Shown here: in pieces, positions 1-8,029 of the stretch
Layout: every line of letters starts with the position of its first letter
How positions within the stretch are numbered: the stretch's first letter is position 1
Source of the DNA: Labilithrix sp.
GTDB lineage: Bacteria > Myxococcota_A > Polyangia > Polyangiales > Polyangiaceae
Length of the DNA: 64,000 nt
Reading direction: 5' to 3'
Assembly: GCA_019637155.1 (NCBI GenBank)
Contig: JAHBWE010000001.1
Location: forward strand, 558,001-622,000
Made by a program: the position numbers and the translations under genes
The notes under the pieces: model-generated
Database searches by the model: none
What the model saw: only the letters and a program-made list of their open reading frames with translations
Told to the model about the DNA's origin: nothing

Positions 1-385
1 CGAGGGCGAGCACGAAGCCGATCGGCAGGCGCTGCCCGAGCCGCGCCCACAGGCTCTCGACCGACTCACCGTCGAGTCGCTCCATCACGATGAAGGCCGC
101 GCCGTCCTCGGCGACGTCGTCGTCGATCACCGCCACCGCGCCCGGGTGGTTCACCGCGTTCGCGGCCTGCCCCTCGCGGAGGAAGCGCTTGCGGATGTCG
201 CTCCGCATCGTGAGCGCGGGATGGAGCAGCTTCATCGCTACGCGATGGCCGTTCCGATGCACGCCTGCATAGACCGCCGCCATTCCGCCGATCCCGAGGA
301 CGTGCTCGACACGATACTTCCCGCCGCACAGCGTCGTCCCGACGCGAGCGCGGACCGCGTCCTCGAGCCCCTCCCTCCCGCTCAC
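1..385 (-). CDS. Ser/Thr protein kinase, N-terminal part (runs off the window)
   Basis: Reverse-strand frame from a GTG at 385 to the window edge, about 128 codons, open throughout. It shows the N-lobe of a Hanks-type Ser/Thr kinase: a glycine-rich loop (GIGGMAAVYAG), the VAIK-type lysine (VAMKLLHP), the region around helix C (KRFLREGQAANAVNHP) and the hinge (FIVMERLDGESVESL). The catalytic loop and the rest lie beyond the window. There is no in-frame start between the GTG and the preceding intergenic sequence, which supports this start. It is divergent from the XRE regulator gene, about 90 bp away. Substrate unknown. Kinases of this shape are typical of myxobacteria. Confidence 0.85.
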   Translation of the reverse strand, partial: MSGREGLEDAVRARVGTTLCGGKYRVEHVLGIGGMAAVYAGVHRNGHRVAMKLLHPALTMRSDIRKRFLREGQAANAVNHPGAVAVIDDDVAEDGAAFIVMERLDGESVESLWARLGQRLPIGFVLAL

Positions 386-457
386 TCTGCGCCCACTCTC
401 GTCCGCACGTGACCTCCGAACAACCGGAGATTCTATCCCCTGTTTCGTGATGCGCGC

Positions 458-469
458 ACGTCCGGACGT
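458..469. promoter_or_regulatory. 12-bp perfect palindrome in the kinase/XRE divergent intergenic region
   Basis: ACGTCCGGACGT is a perfect 12-bp palindrome ending 8 bp before the ATG of the XRE regulator. The whole divergent spacer (386-477) is only 92 bp. XRE proteins often bind such sites and repress their own genes, so this is a candidate operator. That role is inference; chance palindromes are common at this GC content. Confidence 0.3.
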
Positions 470-477
470 CCGCACGG

Positions 478-873
478 ATGGAGATGCGCGACCGGGTGTG
501 TCGAGACCTCGGTCAGCGCCTCATCGAGCTACGACGGCAGCGTGGCCTGACCCAAGACGCCCTCGCCGAGCTGACCGGTATCGACACGCGCGATCTTCGC
601 CGCATCGAGGCCGGCGCGAACACGACGGTCCATACGCTCGTCGGGCTCGCGGTCGCGCTCGACGTCCCGATCATTGAGCTGTTCCGCCCGCCCACGACCG
701 TGACGAAACGAGCGCCGGGACGCCCGACGAAGAGGACGGCGCCGGAGCCGCCCGTCATGCGCTTCACGCGCGCGACCCGACGTCCGGAGGTGACGGGCTA
801 CGTGGTCGAGCGCGACGTCGACGGCAGGCCTCCGAAGCGGCCGAAGAAGAAGCCGTCGAGTCAGCGCGAGTAG
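478..873 (+). CDS. XRE-family helix-turn-helix regulator
   Basis: 131 aa. Residues about 10-65 form a Cro/C1-type HTH: LGQRLIELRRQRGLTQDALA, then the recognition-helix region (TGIDTRDLRRIEAG) and the NTTVHTLVGLAVALDVPI turn typical of XRE domains. The C-terminal half is a basic, proline-rich tail (GRPTKRT, GRPPKRPKKKP) with no recognised effector domain. A second in-frame ATG lies two codons downstream. Divergent from the kinase fragment. The 3' end overlaps the convergent membrane protein gene by 13 bp, so there is no room for a terminator. Likely a DNA-binding regulator; targets unknown. Confidence 0.85.
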   Translation: MEMRDRVCRDLGQRLIELRRQRGLTQDALAELTGIDTRDLRRIEAGANTTVHTLVGLAVALDVPIIELFRPPTTVTKRAPGRPTKRTAPEPPVMRFTRATRRPEVTGYVVERDVDGRPPKRPKKKPSSQRE

Positions 874-2162
874 GTCGGCGGGTACATGACGTGTTGATGC
901 TGCGGGGCGTTCGTGCGCTCGGTCGCGTCGAGGAAGGCTAGCTCCTGGCTCGCGCCGTCGAGGTCGTCGCGGGTCGCGATGCGGAGGCGGCTCTTCGTCG
1001 CGTCGTCGCGCACCGCGGCGACGGCGGCGTCGATGCGCACGCGCGCCTCCGGCTTCGGCGAGTGACGGAGCACGCGCGCGGCGGCGGCGCGCAGCTCCGC
1101 CTCCGCCTCCGGGTCTTCGAGGATCGCCCAGAGGTCCTCCGGATCGAGCGTGTGGCCGCGGTACCCCGCGCCCGAGGCGAGCGTCTGACCCGCCATGTCG
1201 AGGCGGACGAGCCAGTCGCGCGGGCTCTCGCCCTTGCGACGGAGCTGCTCGATGCGGCCGCGCACGTCGTCCTTCTGCGGGCCGAGGCCGCGCGCTCGCT
1301 GCGCGGCGGAGCTCACCTGCGCGGTGAGGACCTTGCGATCCGCGTCCGAGAGGCCACCCATGAGCGGGCTCGAGCGCTCCACCGCGACGGGATGATGCGG
1401 CGGCGGGAGACGGAAGACGACGTGGTTCGCCGTGTCGTCGACCTGCGCGAGCATGTTGTAGGGGAGCGCGAACCAGCCGCCGACCGACTTCAGCTTCAGG
1501 CCGTCCCACGCCATGACCACGGTCGGATCGGGCGGCCGCGAGAAGAGGCCGAAGAAGCCGATGAGCCCGCCGATGGCGCCGAGGATGCCGAGCATGCTGC
1601 ATAGCCCGATCGCGGCGTCGCGGTTGTCCATCCCGAGCAGGCACAGCATCATCAGCGCCGAGGAGCCGGCGGCCATGAAGCGGCCGACGAAGGAGGTGCG
1701 GCTGTTCGAGTCGCTCTGCGTCGCCCACGCGACGGTCCCGAAGCCGCCGTGGCCGATGCCGAGCGCGTGCCGGACGCGCGTGAGCTCCTCTTCGCTCGCG
1801 AGCTCGAGCGTGACGGGCTGGTTCCGGCCGCGGAGCTGCATCGTGAAGACGAAGCCCTTCTTCGTCCGCGCGCTCGTCCCGCCGGTGATGTCCTTCGCGT
1901 GGATGCGCTGGTTGCGTGTGCCCGCCTTCTTGATCTCGATGTACCCGGCGCCGCACTCGAGCTCGGCGTTCCTCGGCGTCTGCTGCTGCCAGGGGATCAT
2001 GCCGACGAGGTTGAAGAGCAGCGCCGAGAAGAACAGCATCGACGCGCCGTACACGTCGCTCTCGATCGGGAGGAACACCGCGAGGAAGGCGAGCAGCGGC
2101 AAGAGGTATGGCGCGACTCGCCATCGCTTGAGGCCCTGCGGATCCGTGAAGCCGATGCGCAT
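861..2162 (-). CDS. four-TM membrane protein of unknown function
   Basis: 433 aa, family not recognised. Two hydrophobic hairpins are visible: residues about 17-60 (APYLLPLLAFLAVFLP, then SMLFFSALLFNLVGMIPW) and about 163-205 (ALMMLCLLGM, LGILGAIGGLIGFFGLF). The segment between them (about 60-160) is soluble and probably beta-rich. The C-terminal 220 residues are a charged cytoplasmic-type domain rich in Ala, Arg and Glu. Convergent with the XRE gene (13-bp overlap), and divergent from the coiled-coil gene at 2220 across a 57-bp spacer. No catalytic motif seen. Confidence 0.75.
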   Translation of the reverse strand: MRIGFTDPQGLKRWRVAPYLLPLLAFLAVFLPIESDVYGASMLFFSALLFNLVGMIPWQQQTPRNAELECGAGYIEIKKAGTRNQRIHAKDITGGTSARTKKGFVFTMQLRGRNQPVTLELASEEELTRVRHALGIGHGGFGTVAWATQSDSNSRTSFVGRFMAAGSSALMMLCLLGMDNRDAAIGLCSMLGILGAIGGLIGFFGLFSRPPDPTVVMAWDGLKLKSVGGWFALPYNMLAQVDDTANHVVFRLPPPHHPVAVERSSPLMGGLSDADRKVLTAQVSSAAQRARGLGPQKDDVRGRIEQLRRKGESPRDWLVRLDMAGQTLASGAGYRGHTLDPEDLWAILEDPEAEAELRAAAARVLRHSPKPEARVRIDAAVAAVRDDATKSRLRIATRDDLDGASQELAFLDATERTNAPQHQHVMYPPTYSR

Positions 2163-2219
2163 CCGGAGCGTTCAAGATAGCGCGTTTCGCGGTATGCTCC
2201 GCGAGCGCGTCGGAGAAGG

Positions 2220-2708
2220 ATGGCGAGCCCGAAATACCCGCTGAAACCGCTCCTCGAGCACCGTGAGCGCGCGGCCCGCGACCGCACGGCCGAGCTCGGC
2301 GGAGCGGTGCGCGCGCGGGAGACCGCGGAGCTCGCGAAAGAGCGCGCGGAGGCGACGAAGCGTGAGGCCGAGTCGGCCGACGCCGCGGTGCGCGCAGAGG
2401 AGGCCGACCTCCTCGATCAGGGCGAGCTCCGCGCCGTCGACCTGGCGCGGGGGCAGGCGTGGGAGATCGGAGCACAAGCCCGGCTCGCCGACCTGACGCG
2501 TACGGTCGATGTGGCCGGCCGGCGCGCGGTGGAGGCGCGCACCGCGGAGGACGGCGCGCGCACGGAGCTCGCGGGCGCCCTCGCCGATCGCGACGTGGTC
2601 GCCAAGGACGAGGCGCGCTTTCGTGCCCGTCACGAGAAGAAGGTGCTTGCCGCCGAAGAGGAGCAAGCGGAAGAAGCGTTCCGTCCAACGAGGGGAGTCC
2701 GCGGGTGA
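2220..2708 (+). CDS. coiled-coil protein, FliJ/YscO-like in form
   Basis: 162 aa, almost entirely charged Ala/Glu/Arg heptads from about residue 10 to 150, so a long helical coiled coil. The opening (YPLKPLLEHRERAARD) resembles the start of FliJ/YscO-type export stalk proteins, and the length is close to theirs, but no flagellar or secretion gene is in the window, so that identity is only a guess. A GGAG ribosome-binding site lies 4 bases before the ATG. The TGA stop overlaps the GTG start of the downstream lytic transglycosylase by 4 bases, indicating translational coupling. Confidence 0.7.
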   Translation: MASPKYPLKPLLEHRERAARDRTAELGGAVRARETAELAKERAEATKREAESADAAVRAEEADLLDQGELRAVDLARGQAWEIGAQARLADLTRTVDVAGRRAVEARTAEDGARTELAGALADRDVVAKDEARFRARHEKKVLAAEEEQAEEAFRPTRGVRG

Positions 2709-5038
2709 AGGTTTCGCATCTGGGTATCGTCGCGCTGCTCGCGCTCGCTGCATGCCGCAGCGGTTCGAACGTCGCGCCTCCGCTCACCACGCCGGTCGCG
2801 AGCGACAGCGCGAAGACCCCGGCGCCCGCGCCGGGCGCGATGACGCTGCCGGCGGTGAAGGTCCTCCTCGACGATCAGCGGCTCCAGGGCGCGCGCGCGC
2901 TCGAGCGGCTGAAGGACTACGTCGGCGCGGCGAAGGCGGTGCGTGAAGCGCTGCCGGCCGATCTCGCCGCCGCGGACGCCTGCGCGTGGGACTTCCTCGA
3001 AGGCCGGCTCTACGTCGCGGGCAACGCGACCGCGGATGCGCTCCCGGCGTTCGAGCGCGCGTCCGCGCCCGCGTGTCCGCTCGCCGGCTACGCGACGCTG
3101 CGACACGCGCAGGCGCTCGCGCGATCGGGGCGCGCCGACGACGCGATCGCGCGCGCGAAGGCGGTGCCCGCGGACCACACCGTCCTCGCCGACGAAGTGA
3201 AGATGGTGATCGCCGAGTCGCTCGCGGCGAAGGGCGATCGCGCGGGCGCGCTCCCGCTCTGGCGCGCGTGGCTCGCCGCGAACCCGCACGGCTCGCGCTG
3301 GGTCGACACGTCGGTCCGCATCGCGACCGCGCTCCTCGACGGCGTCGACGGACCGCCCGAGTCCCACGCGCGCGAGGCGTACGACCTCGCGACGCGCGTC
3401 GTCGTCGAGGCGCCGAAGCTCGCCGAGAGCGCGGGCGCGACCGCCGCGCGCCTCCGCGCGGTCGCCGCCTTCAAGCCGAAGGACCCGAACGTCAAAGAGG
3501 CGCTGAGCGAGATCGAGCGGCAGCGGCAGGCGCAGGCGTACCTCGATACGGGGGAACCGACGAAAGCGTTCGAGATCGCGAGCGGGATCGGGAAGCCGGC
3601 GAAGCAGAGCTGTAAGGCCGCGCTCACGCGCGCGAACGCGGGCACGAAGAAGTCGCCGAAGTCCGACGTGTGGAGCGACGCGATCGCCGCGTGTGAGAAG
3701 GAGCCCGAGCTCGTCACCGCGCTCTATGCCGGCGCGAAGGCGCGCACGAGCAAGGAGTCGAGGACCGCGATCGAGTGGTACGCGAAGGTCGAGGAGAAGT
3801 TCCCGTCGCACCGCCTCGCCGACGACGCCCGGTTCCGCGCCGCGCTCCTCGTCGCGCAGAGCGGCGAGGCGGACAGGTCCGAGGAGATGCTCCGCACGCT
3901 GCCCGACGCTTATCCGTCGGGCGACATGCGCACGGAGGCGCTCTTCCGCGCCGCGCTCGGGCGCATGTCGAAGGGCGACTGGGCGACGGCGAAGGGCGAT
4001 CTCGATCGCATCCTCGAGATCGCGCCCGACGATCGCCACTGGGCGACGGCGGGGCGCGCGGAGTACTTCCGCGGCCGCGTCGCGGCGATGACCGGCGACG
4101 CGGAAGGAGCGCGCGCGCGCTGGCGCCACGTCGTGGAGAAGCACCCGCTCTCCTTCTACATGTTGATGGCGCACGCGCAGCTCCGCGCCGCCGATCCCGC
4201 GCTCGCGGCGAAGGTCCTCGACGAGTCGATCGGCAAGGACAAGGCCGCCGCCGGCGGGTTCCCGTCGAAGGAGCTCCCGATCCTCGCCTCGCCCGGCGTC
4301 CTCCGCGCGGTGCGCCTGCTCGAGGTCGACGACCTCGACTCCGCGCGCGCCGAGGTCAAGGCCTCCGGCGCCACCGCGGAGGGGGCCGACCCCGAGGCGG
4401 TCTGGGCGATCGGTGTACTCTACAATCAAGCGGGGCACCCCGAGCTCGGGCACGTCTTCTCGCGCGGGCGCCTCACCGATCACCTCGAGCACTGGCCCGA
4501 GGCGAAGTGGCGGACGGAGTGGGAGACCGCGTATCCGCGCGCGTTCGAGCCGCTCGTCACGAAGTCGTGCACGCAGCACACGCTCCCGCAGTCGATCGCG
4601 TGGGGCATCATGCGCGAGGAGTCGAGCTTCGTCGCGGACGCGCGGAGCCCGGCCGCCGCGTACGGCCTCATGCAGCTCATCATCCCGACGGCGAAGCTCG
4701 TCGCGGTCGGCACCGGCTTCGGGAGCGACGAGGCGTCGCTGAAGCAGCCCGAGGTCTCGATCGCGCTCGGCACGAAGCTCCTCGCCGGCCTCCGCACGCG
4801 GCACGGTCACGACGCGCTCGCGATCGGCGCGTACAACGGCGGCTCCGGCGCGGTCGATCGCTGGATGCGGAGCCGGCAGTCGGACGACCTCGACCTCTTC
4901 GTCGAGAACGTCGGCTACGAAGAGACGCGGAACTACATCAAGCGCGTCCTCTCGAGCGTCGCCGCGTACGGCTACCTCTACGACAAGAAGTCGTTCGACG
5001 ACGTGCTCGCGATCCCGCTCCGCGTCCCGGCGAAGTAG
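2705..5038 (+). CDS. Slt70-like soluble lytic transglycosylase lipoprotein with TPR superhelix
   Basis: 777 aa from a GTG that overlaps the previous stop. Residues 1-17 are a lipoprotein signal (VALLALAAC, lipobox Cys about 17). The middle (about 60-600) is helical with TPR-like pairs, as in the Slt70 U and L domains. Residues about 622-755 form the SLT catalytic domain: the IMREESSF motif with the general-acid Glu at about 639, then YGLMQL and AIGAYNGGSG. The enzyme cleaves the MurNAc-GlcNAc bond of peptidoglycan in the periplasm, producing 1,6-anhydro ends. First of three coupled genes with the AddB and AddA homologues; only 6 bp separate it from the next start. The functional reason for the grouping is not obvious. 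Confidence 0.88.
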   Translation: MKVSHLGIVALLALAACRSGSNVAPPLTTPVASDSAKTPAPAPGAMTLPAVKVLLDDQRLQGARALERLKDYVGAAKAVREALPADLAAADACAWDFLEGRLYVAGNATADALPAFERASAPACPLAGYATLRHAQALARSGRADDAIARAKAVPADHTVLADEVKMVIAESLAAKGDRAGALPLWRAWLAANPHGSRWVDTSVRIATALLDGVDGPPESHAREAYDLATRVVVEAPKLAESAGATAARLRAVAAFKPKDPNVKEALSEIERQRQAQAYLDTGEPTKAFEIASGIGKPAKQSCKAALTRANAGTKKSPKSDVWSDAIAACEKEPELVTALYAGAKARTSKESRTAIEWYAKVEEKFPSHRLADDARFRAALLVAQSGEADRSEEMLRTLPDAYPSGDMRTEALFRAALGRMSKGDWATAKGDLDRILEIAPDDRHWATAGRAEYFRGRVAAMTGDAEGARARWRHVVEKHPLSFYMLMAHAQLRAADPALAAKVLDESIGKDKAAAGGFPSKELPILASPGVLRAVRLLEVDDLDSARAEVKASGATAEGADPEAVWAIGVLYNQAGHPELGHVFSRGRLTDHLEHWPEAKWRTEWETAYPRAFEPLVTKSCTQHTLPQSIAWGIMREESSFVADARSPAAAYGLMQLIIPTAKLVAVGTGFGSDEASLKQPEVSIALGTKLLAGLRTRHGHDALAIGAYNGGSGAVDRWMRSRQSDDLDLFVENVGYEETRNYIKRVLSSVAAYGYLYDKKSFDDVLAIPLRVPAK

Positions 5039-5044
5039 AGCGCG

Positions 5045-8029
5045 GTGACCACGCTCTACGTCGTCCCCGCCGAGCGCCACGTCGAGCGGCTCGCGCGGGC
5101 GGGGGAGCGTGCGGAGACGCGCTCGTCCTTGCGCGCGCGGCTCGCCGCGGCGCTCCTGCCCGACGTGCGCTTCGCCGATCCGCGCGCGGCGCGCCTCACG
5201 CTCGGCGTCGCGATCGAGGAGGCGCGCGGGACGCAGCTCGACCTCTTCGCCGCCGGCGCCGCGCCGGATCCGCTCCTCGCAGAGCTCCGCGGCCCGTCGT
5301 GGGTGCGCGCGGTGGCCGCGATCGACGACGCGATCGGGGCGCTGCGTGCGCGCGGGGTGGGGGAGGCGCAGCTCGATCGCGCCGCGCGGGGAGCAGGGGT
5401 CGCGGCCGCGCGCGCGCGCACGCTCGTGGCGGCGATGCGCGCGCTCGATCGCGGGCTCGCGCCGGCGCGCGACGGGCGGCTGCTCGGGTTCGATCTCGCC
5501 GCCGCGATCCGCGCGGCGGGGCGGAGCACGGTGGCCGAGGCGATCGGCGCGTCGTCGCTGCGTGCGCGCTGGCTCCTCGCGTGGGATCCGCACGACCTCG
5601 CGTGGTGGCGCGCGCTCGACGACGTCCTCGGCGACGCGCGTGTCGTGTTGCCCTGGTTCGACAAGAAGCTCGAGGGCGCGCGCGAACGCGACCCGCTCGA
5701 GGTCATCGCCGACGTCGTGCTGAAGCACCTCGAGGCCGCGCCGGAGACGGAGGTGATCCCCGCCGTCCTCGGCGATCTCGCGAGCGTCCCGCCGGCGTCG
5801 GCGGAGACGGTGCGCGTCGGCAAGGCCGCGGACGCCTCGGAGCAGGCGCGCCTCGTCGCGCGCGCGGTCGCGGAGGCGCTGGACGGTGGGGCGCGGGTGG
5901 AGCGCGTCGTGATCGCGTATCCGGTGCGGGACGAGCGGACGTTGCGGCCGCTGCGGCGTGAGCTCGGGGCGCGTGGGATCGTGTTTCACGACGCGCTGGG
6001 GCCGCCGCCGAGCGCGGTGCCCGTCGTCGCGGCGGCGCTCGCCGCGCTCGCGGCGGCGGAGTCGAAGGACCGCGTCGCCGTCGCGCGCGTCTTGCGCTCG
6101 GGCTACGTCGACGCGCCGCGCGCGCTCGGGGACGAGGAGCTCTCCTTCCGCGAGGCGGAGCGCGTGCTCGATCGCATCGCGCGCGCGCTCGAGACGCACG
6201 CGACCGCGCCCGGCGCGACGGCGTCGGAGCGCCTGATCGCGACCGCGGGCGGAGACGACGCGGCGCGCCGCATCGTCTCGCTCTTCGAGCAAGTCTCGTT
6301 GTTCGAGCGCGACGCGAAGACGCGCATCGAACGCGTGCGCGCCGCGCGGCGCTTGTTCCACGAGCTCGGCATCGCCGCGCGGGCGGGGCGCGGCGCGCTC
6401 GGCACCTTCGCGCGGGACGAGGCGCCGTCGGGCGTCGATCGCGCCGAGCGCCTCGCGGTCGCGCGCGACGTGCGGGCGTGGGAGGTCCTCGAAGACGCGC
6501 TCGACGCGTACGAGACCGCGGCCGCTTCGAGCGCGCGCCCGATCGACGCGGAGGTGTTCCTCCTCGAGCTCGGCGAGCTGCTCGACGCGTCGGCGCAGCT
6601 CCCCGGCGCCGGCCGCGCCGCCGCGGTCCGCGTCACGCGCCTCGCCGACGTCGCGGGCGACGAGCTCGATCTCCTCGTCGTCCTCGACGCCAACGACGGC
6701 GTCCTCCCGCGCGACGCCCGCCCGCTCTCGCTCGTCACCGAGTCGCTCGAGGAGCGCGTGAAGATGAGACGCGACGCGGGTGAGCACGCCGCGCGCGACC
6801 TCGCCGCGCTCGCGACCTGCGTCGCGGAGGCGCGGAGCGTGCTCCTCGTCACGACGGCGGAGGACGGCAGCGACGCGCCGGCCACGCCCGCGCGGGTCGT
6901 CGTCGCGGCGCTGCGCGCGGGCGCGGCGGCGATCGCGGCGGACCCGCCGCCGCCCGCGGCCCGCACCGCCGACGTCGCGCGGCGCGCCGAGCGCGAGCGG
7001 AGGCGCGAGGGGTTCTTCCTCGATCCGCGGCGCCCCGAGTCGGACGTCGTCGGCGCGCTGAGCGCGAGCGACGCGATCGCGGGTGTCGTCGGCCCCGAGA
7101 CGGGGCTCCTGCGCGAGCGGCCGCTCGCGGTGACGTCGATCGAGCGCTTCGCGCAGTGCGCCTTCAAGGGATACGCGCACGCGGTGCTCGCGGCGCGGGA
7201 AGGGGAGGAGCAACAGGAGCTGCCCGACGCGAGGGAGGAGGGCAACCTCGGTCACGCCGCGCTCGCGGCGGCGTTCCTCGCGACGCGCGTGGAGTGGCCG
7301 CTCCGCCCGCGCGATCCGGCGCGCGTCCTCGCGAAGGGCCTCGCCGCGGCGGAGGACGCGCTCGCGCTCGCGGCCGGTCACGCGCCGCTCCGCGCGATCG
7401 TGCGGCTCCGCATCCGCGAGTCCGTGCGCGCGGTGCTGACGCGCGCGCTCGAAGAGGAGACATGGGACTTCGCCCTCGCAGAGCAGACCTTCGGCTCGAC
7501 GCGCTCGCGCGGGGCGCAAGAGGCGTGGCCGCCGTTCGACGCGGGCGGGGTGCTCTGGCTGCGCGGCTCCGTCGATCGCGTCGACCGCCAGCACGACGGC
7601 GCGCGCGTCCGCGTCATCGACTACAAGCGGAGCAAGAGCACCGCGCAGGCGTCGATGACGTCGCTCGGCGAGGCGGCGATCCAGGTCCCGCTCTACGCCG
7701 CGATCGGCGCGCGGAACCTCGGCCTGCCGGCGACGGGTCTCTACCTCCCCACCCAACCGCGCGATCTCGCGACGACGCCCGCGACGCCGCGCGTGAAGGA
7801 CGATCGCGTCGCCGAGCTCGCCGCCGCCCGGCCCGCCGCGCCGTCCGCGCTCTCCGCGATCGAGGAGCGCGTCGTCAGCCTCGCGGTGGCCGCGCGTCGG
7901 GGGCGCTTCACGCCGATCCCGATCCGCGAGTCCGAGTGCACCCACTGCAGCATGAGCGGCGGCTGCCGCAAGCCCCGCTTCGCGATGTCGCCCGAGGACG
8001 AGCTGCTCGACGACGGAGCGCCGGCGTGA
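5045..8029 (+). CDS. addB: AddB-like subunit of an ATP-dependent helicase/nuclease
   Basis: 994 aa. The C-terminal third has the AddB hallmark: a PD-(D/E)XK nuclease domain laced by an iron-sulfur cluster. Visible parts are Cys705 (RFAQCAFKGY), the conserved His region (EGNLGHAAL), the catalytic DYK at 859-861 (VIDYKRSKS), and C965-x2-C968-x5-C974 (CTHCSMSGGC), exactly the spacing of the AddB cluster cysteines. The N-terminal part is a degenerate UvrD-like fold without a clear Walker A. With the downstream AddA homologue it should process double-strand breaks for RecA loading. GTG start 6 bp after the previous stop; the last 4 bases overlap the addA start. Confidence 0.87.
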   Translation: MTTLYVVPAERHVERLARAGERAETRSSLRARLAAALLPDVRFADPRAARLTLGVAIEEARGTQLDLFAAGAAPDPLLAELRGPSWVRAVAAIDDAIGALRARGVGEAQLDRAARGAGVAAARARTLVAAMRALDRGLAPARDGRLLGFDLAAAIRAAGRSTVAEAIGASSLRARWLLAWDPHDLAWWRALDDVLGDARVVLPWFDKKLEGARERDPLEVIADVVLKHLEAAPETEVIPAVLGDLASVPPASAETVRVGKAADASEQARLVARAVAEALDGGARVERVVIAYPVRDERTLRPLRRELGARGIVFHDALGPPPSAVPVVAAALAALAAAESKDRVAVARVLRSGYVDAPRALGDEELSFREAERVLDRIARALETHATAPGATASERLIATAGGDDAARRIVSLFEQVSLFERDAKTRIERVRAARRLFHELGIAARAGRGALGTFARDEAPSGVDRAERLAVARDVRAWEVLEDALDAYETAAASSARPIDAEVFLLELGELLDASAQLPGAGRAAAVRVTRLADVAGDELDLLVVLDANDGVLPRDARPLSLVTESLEERVKMRRDAGEHAARDLAALATCVAEARSVLLVTTAEDGSDAPATPARVVVAALRAGAAAIAADPPPPAARTADVARRAERERRREGFFLDPRRPESDVVGALSASDAIAGVVGPETGLLRERPLAVTSIERFAQCAFKGYAHAVLAAREGEEQQELPDAREEGNLGHAALAAAFLATRVEWPLRPRDPARVLAKGLAAAEDALALAAGHAPLRAIVRLRIRESVRAVLTRALEEETWDFALAEQTFGSTRSRGAQEAWPPFDAGGVLWLRGSVDRVDRQHDGARVRVIDYKRSKSTAQASMTSLGEAAIQVPLYAAIGARNLGLPATGLYLPTQPRDLATTPATPRVKDDRVAELAAARPAAPSALSAIEERVVSLAVAARRGRFTPIPIRESECTHCSMSGGCRKPRFAMSPEDELLDDGAPA

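Noticed and set aside
2630..7945. Very long open frame on the minus strand opposite the transglycosylase and addB genes, rich in Arg, Asp and His
   Set aside because: In very GC-rich DNA the antisense frame of a real gene rarely meets stops. The translation is low-complexity Arg/Ala/Asp without domains, and the plus-strand genes are clearly recognisable.
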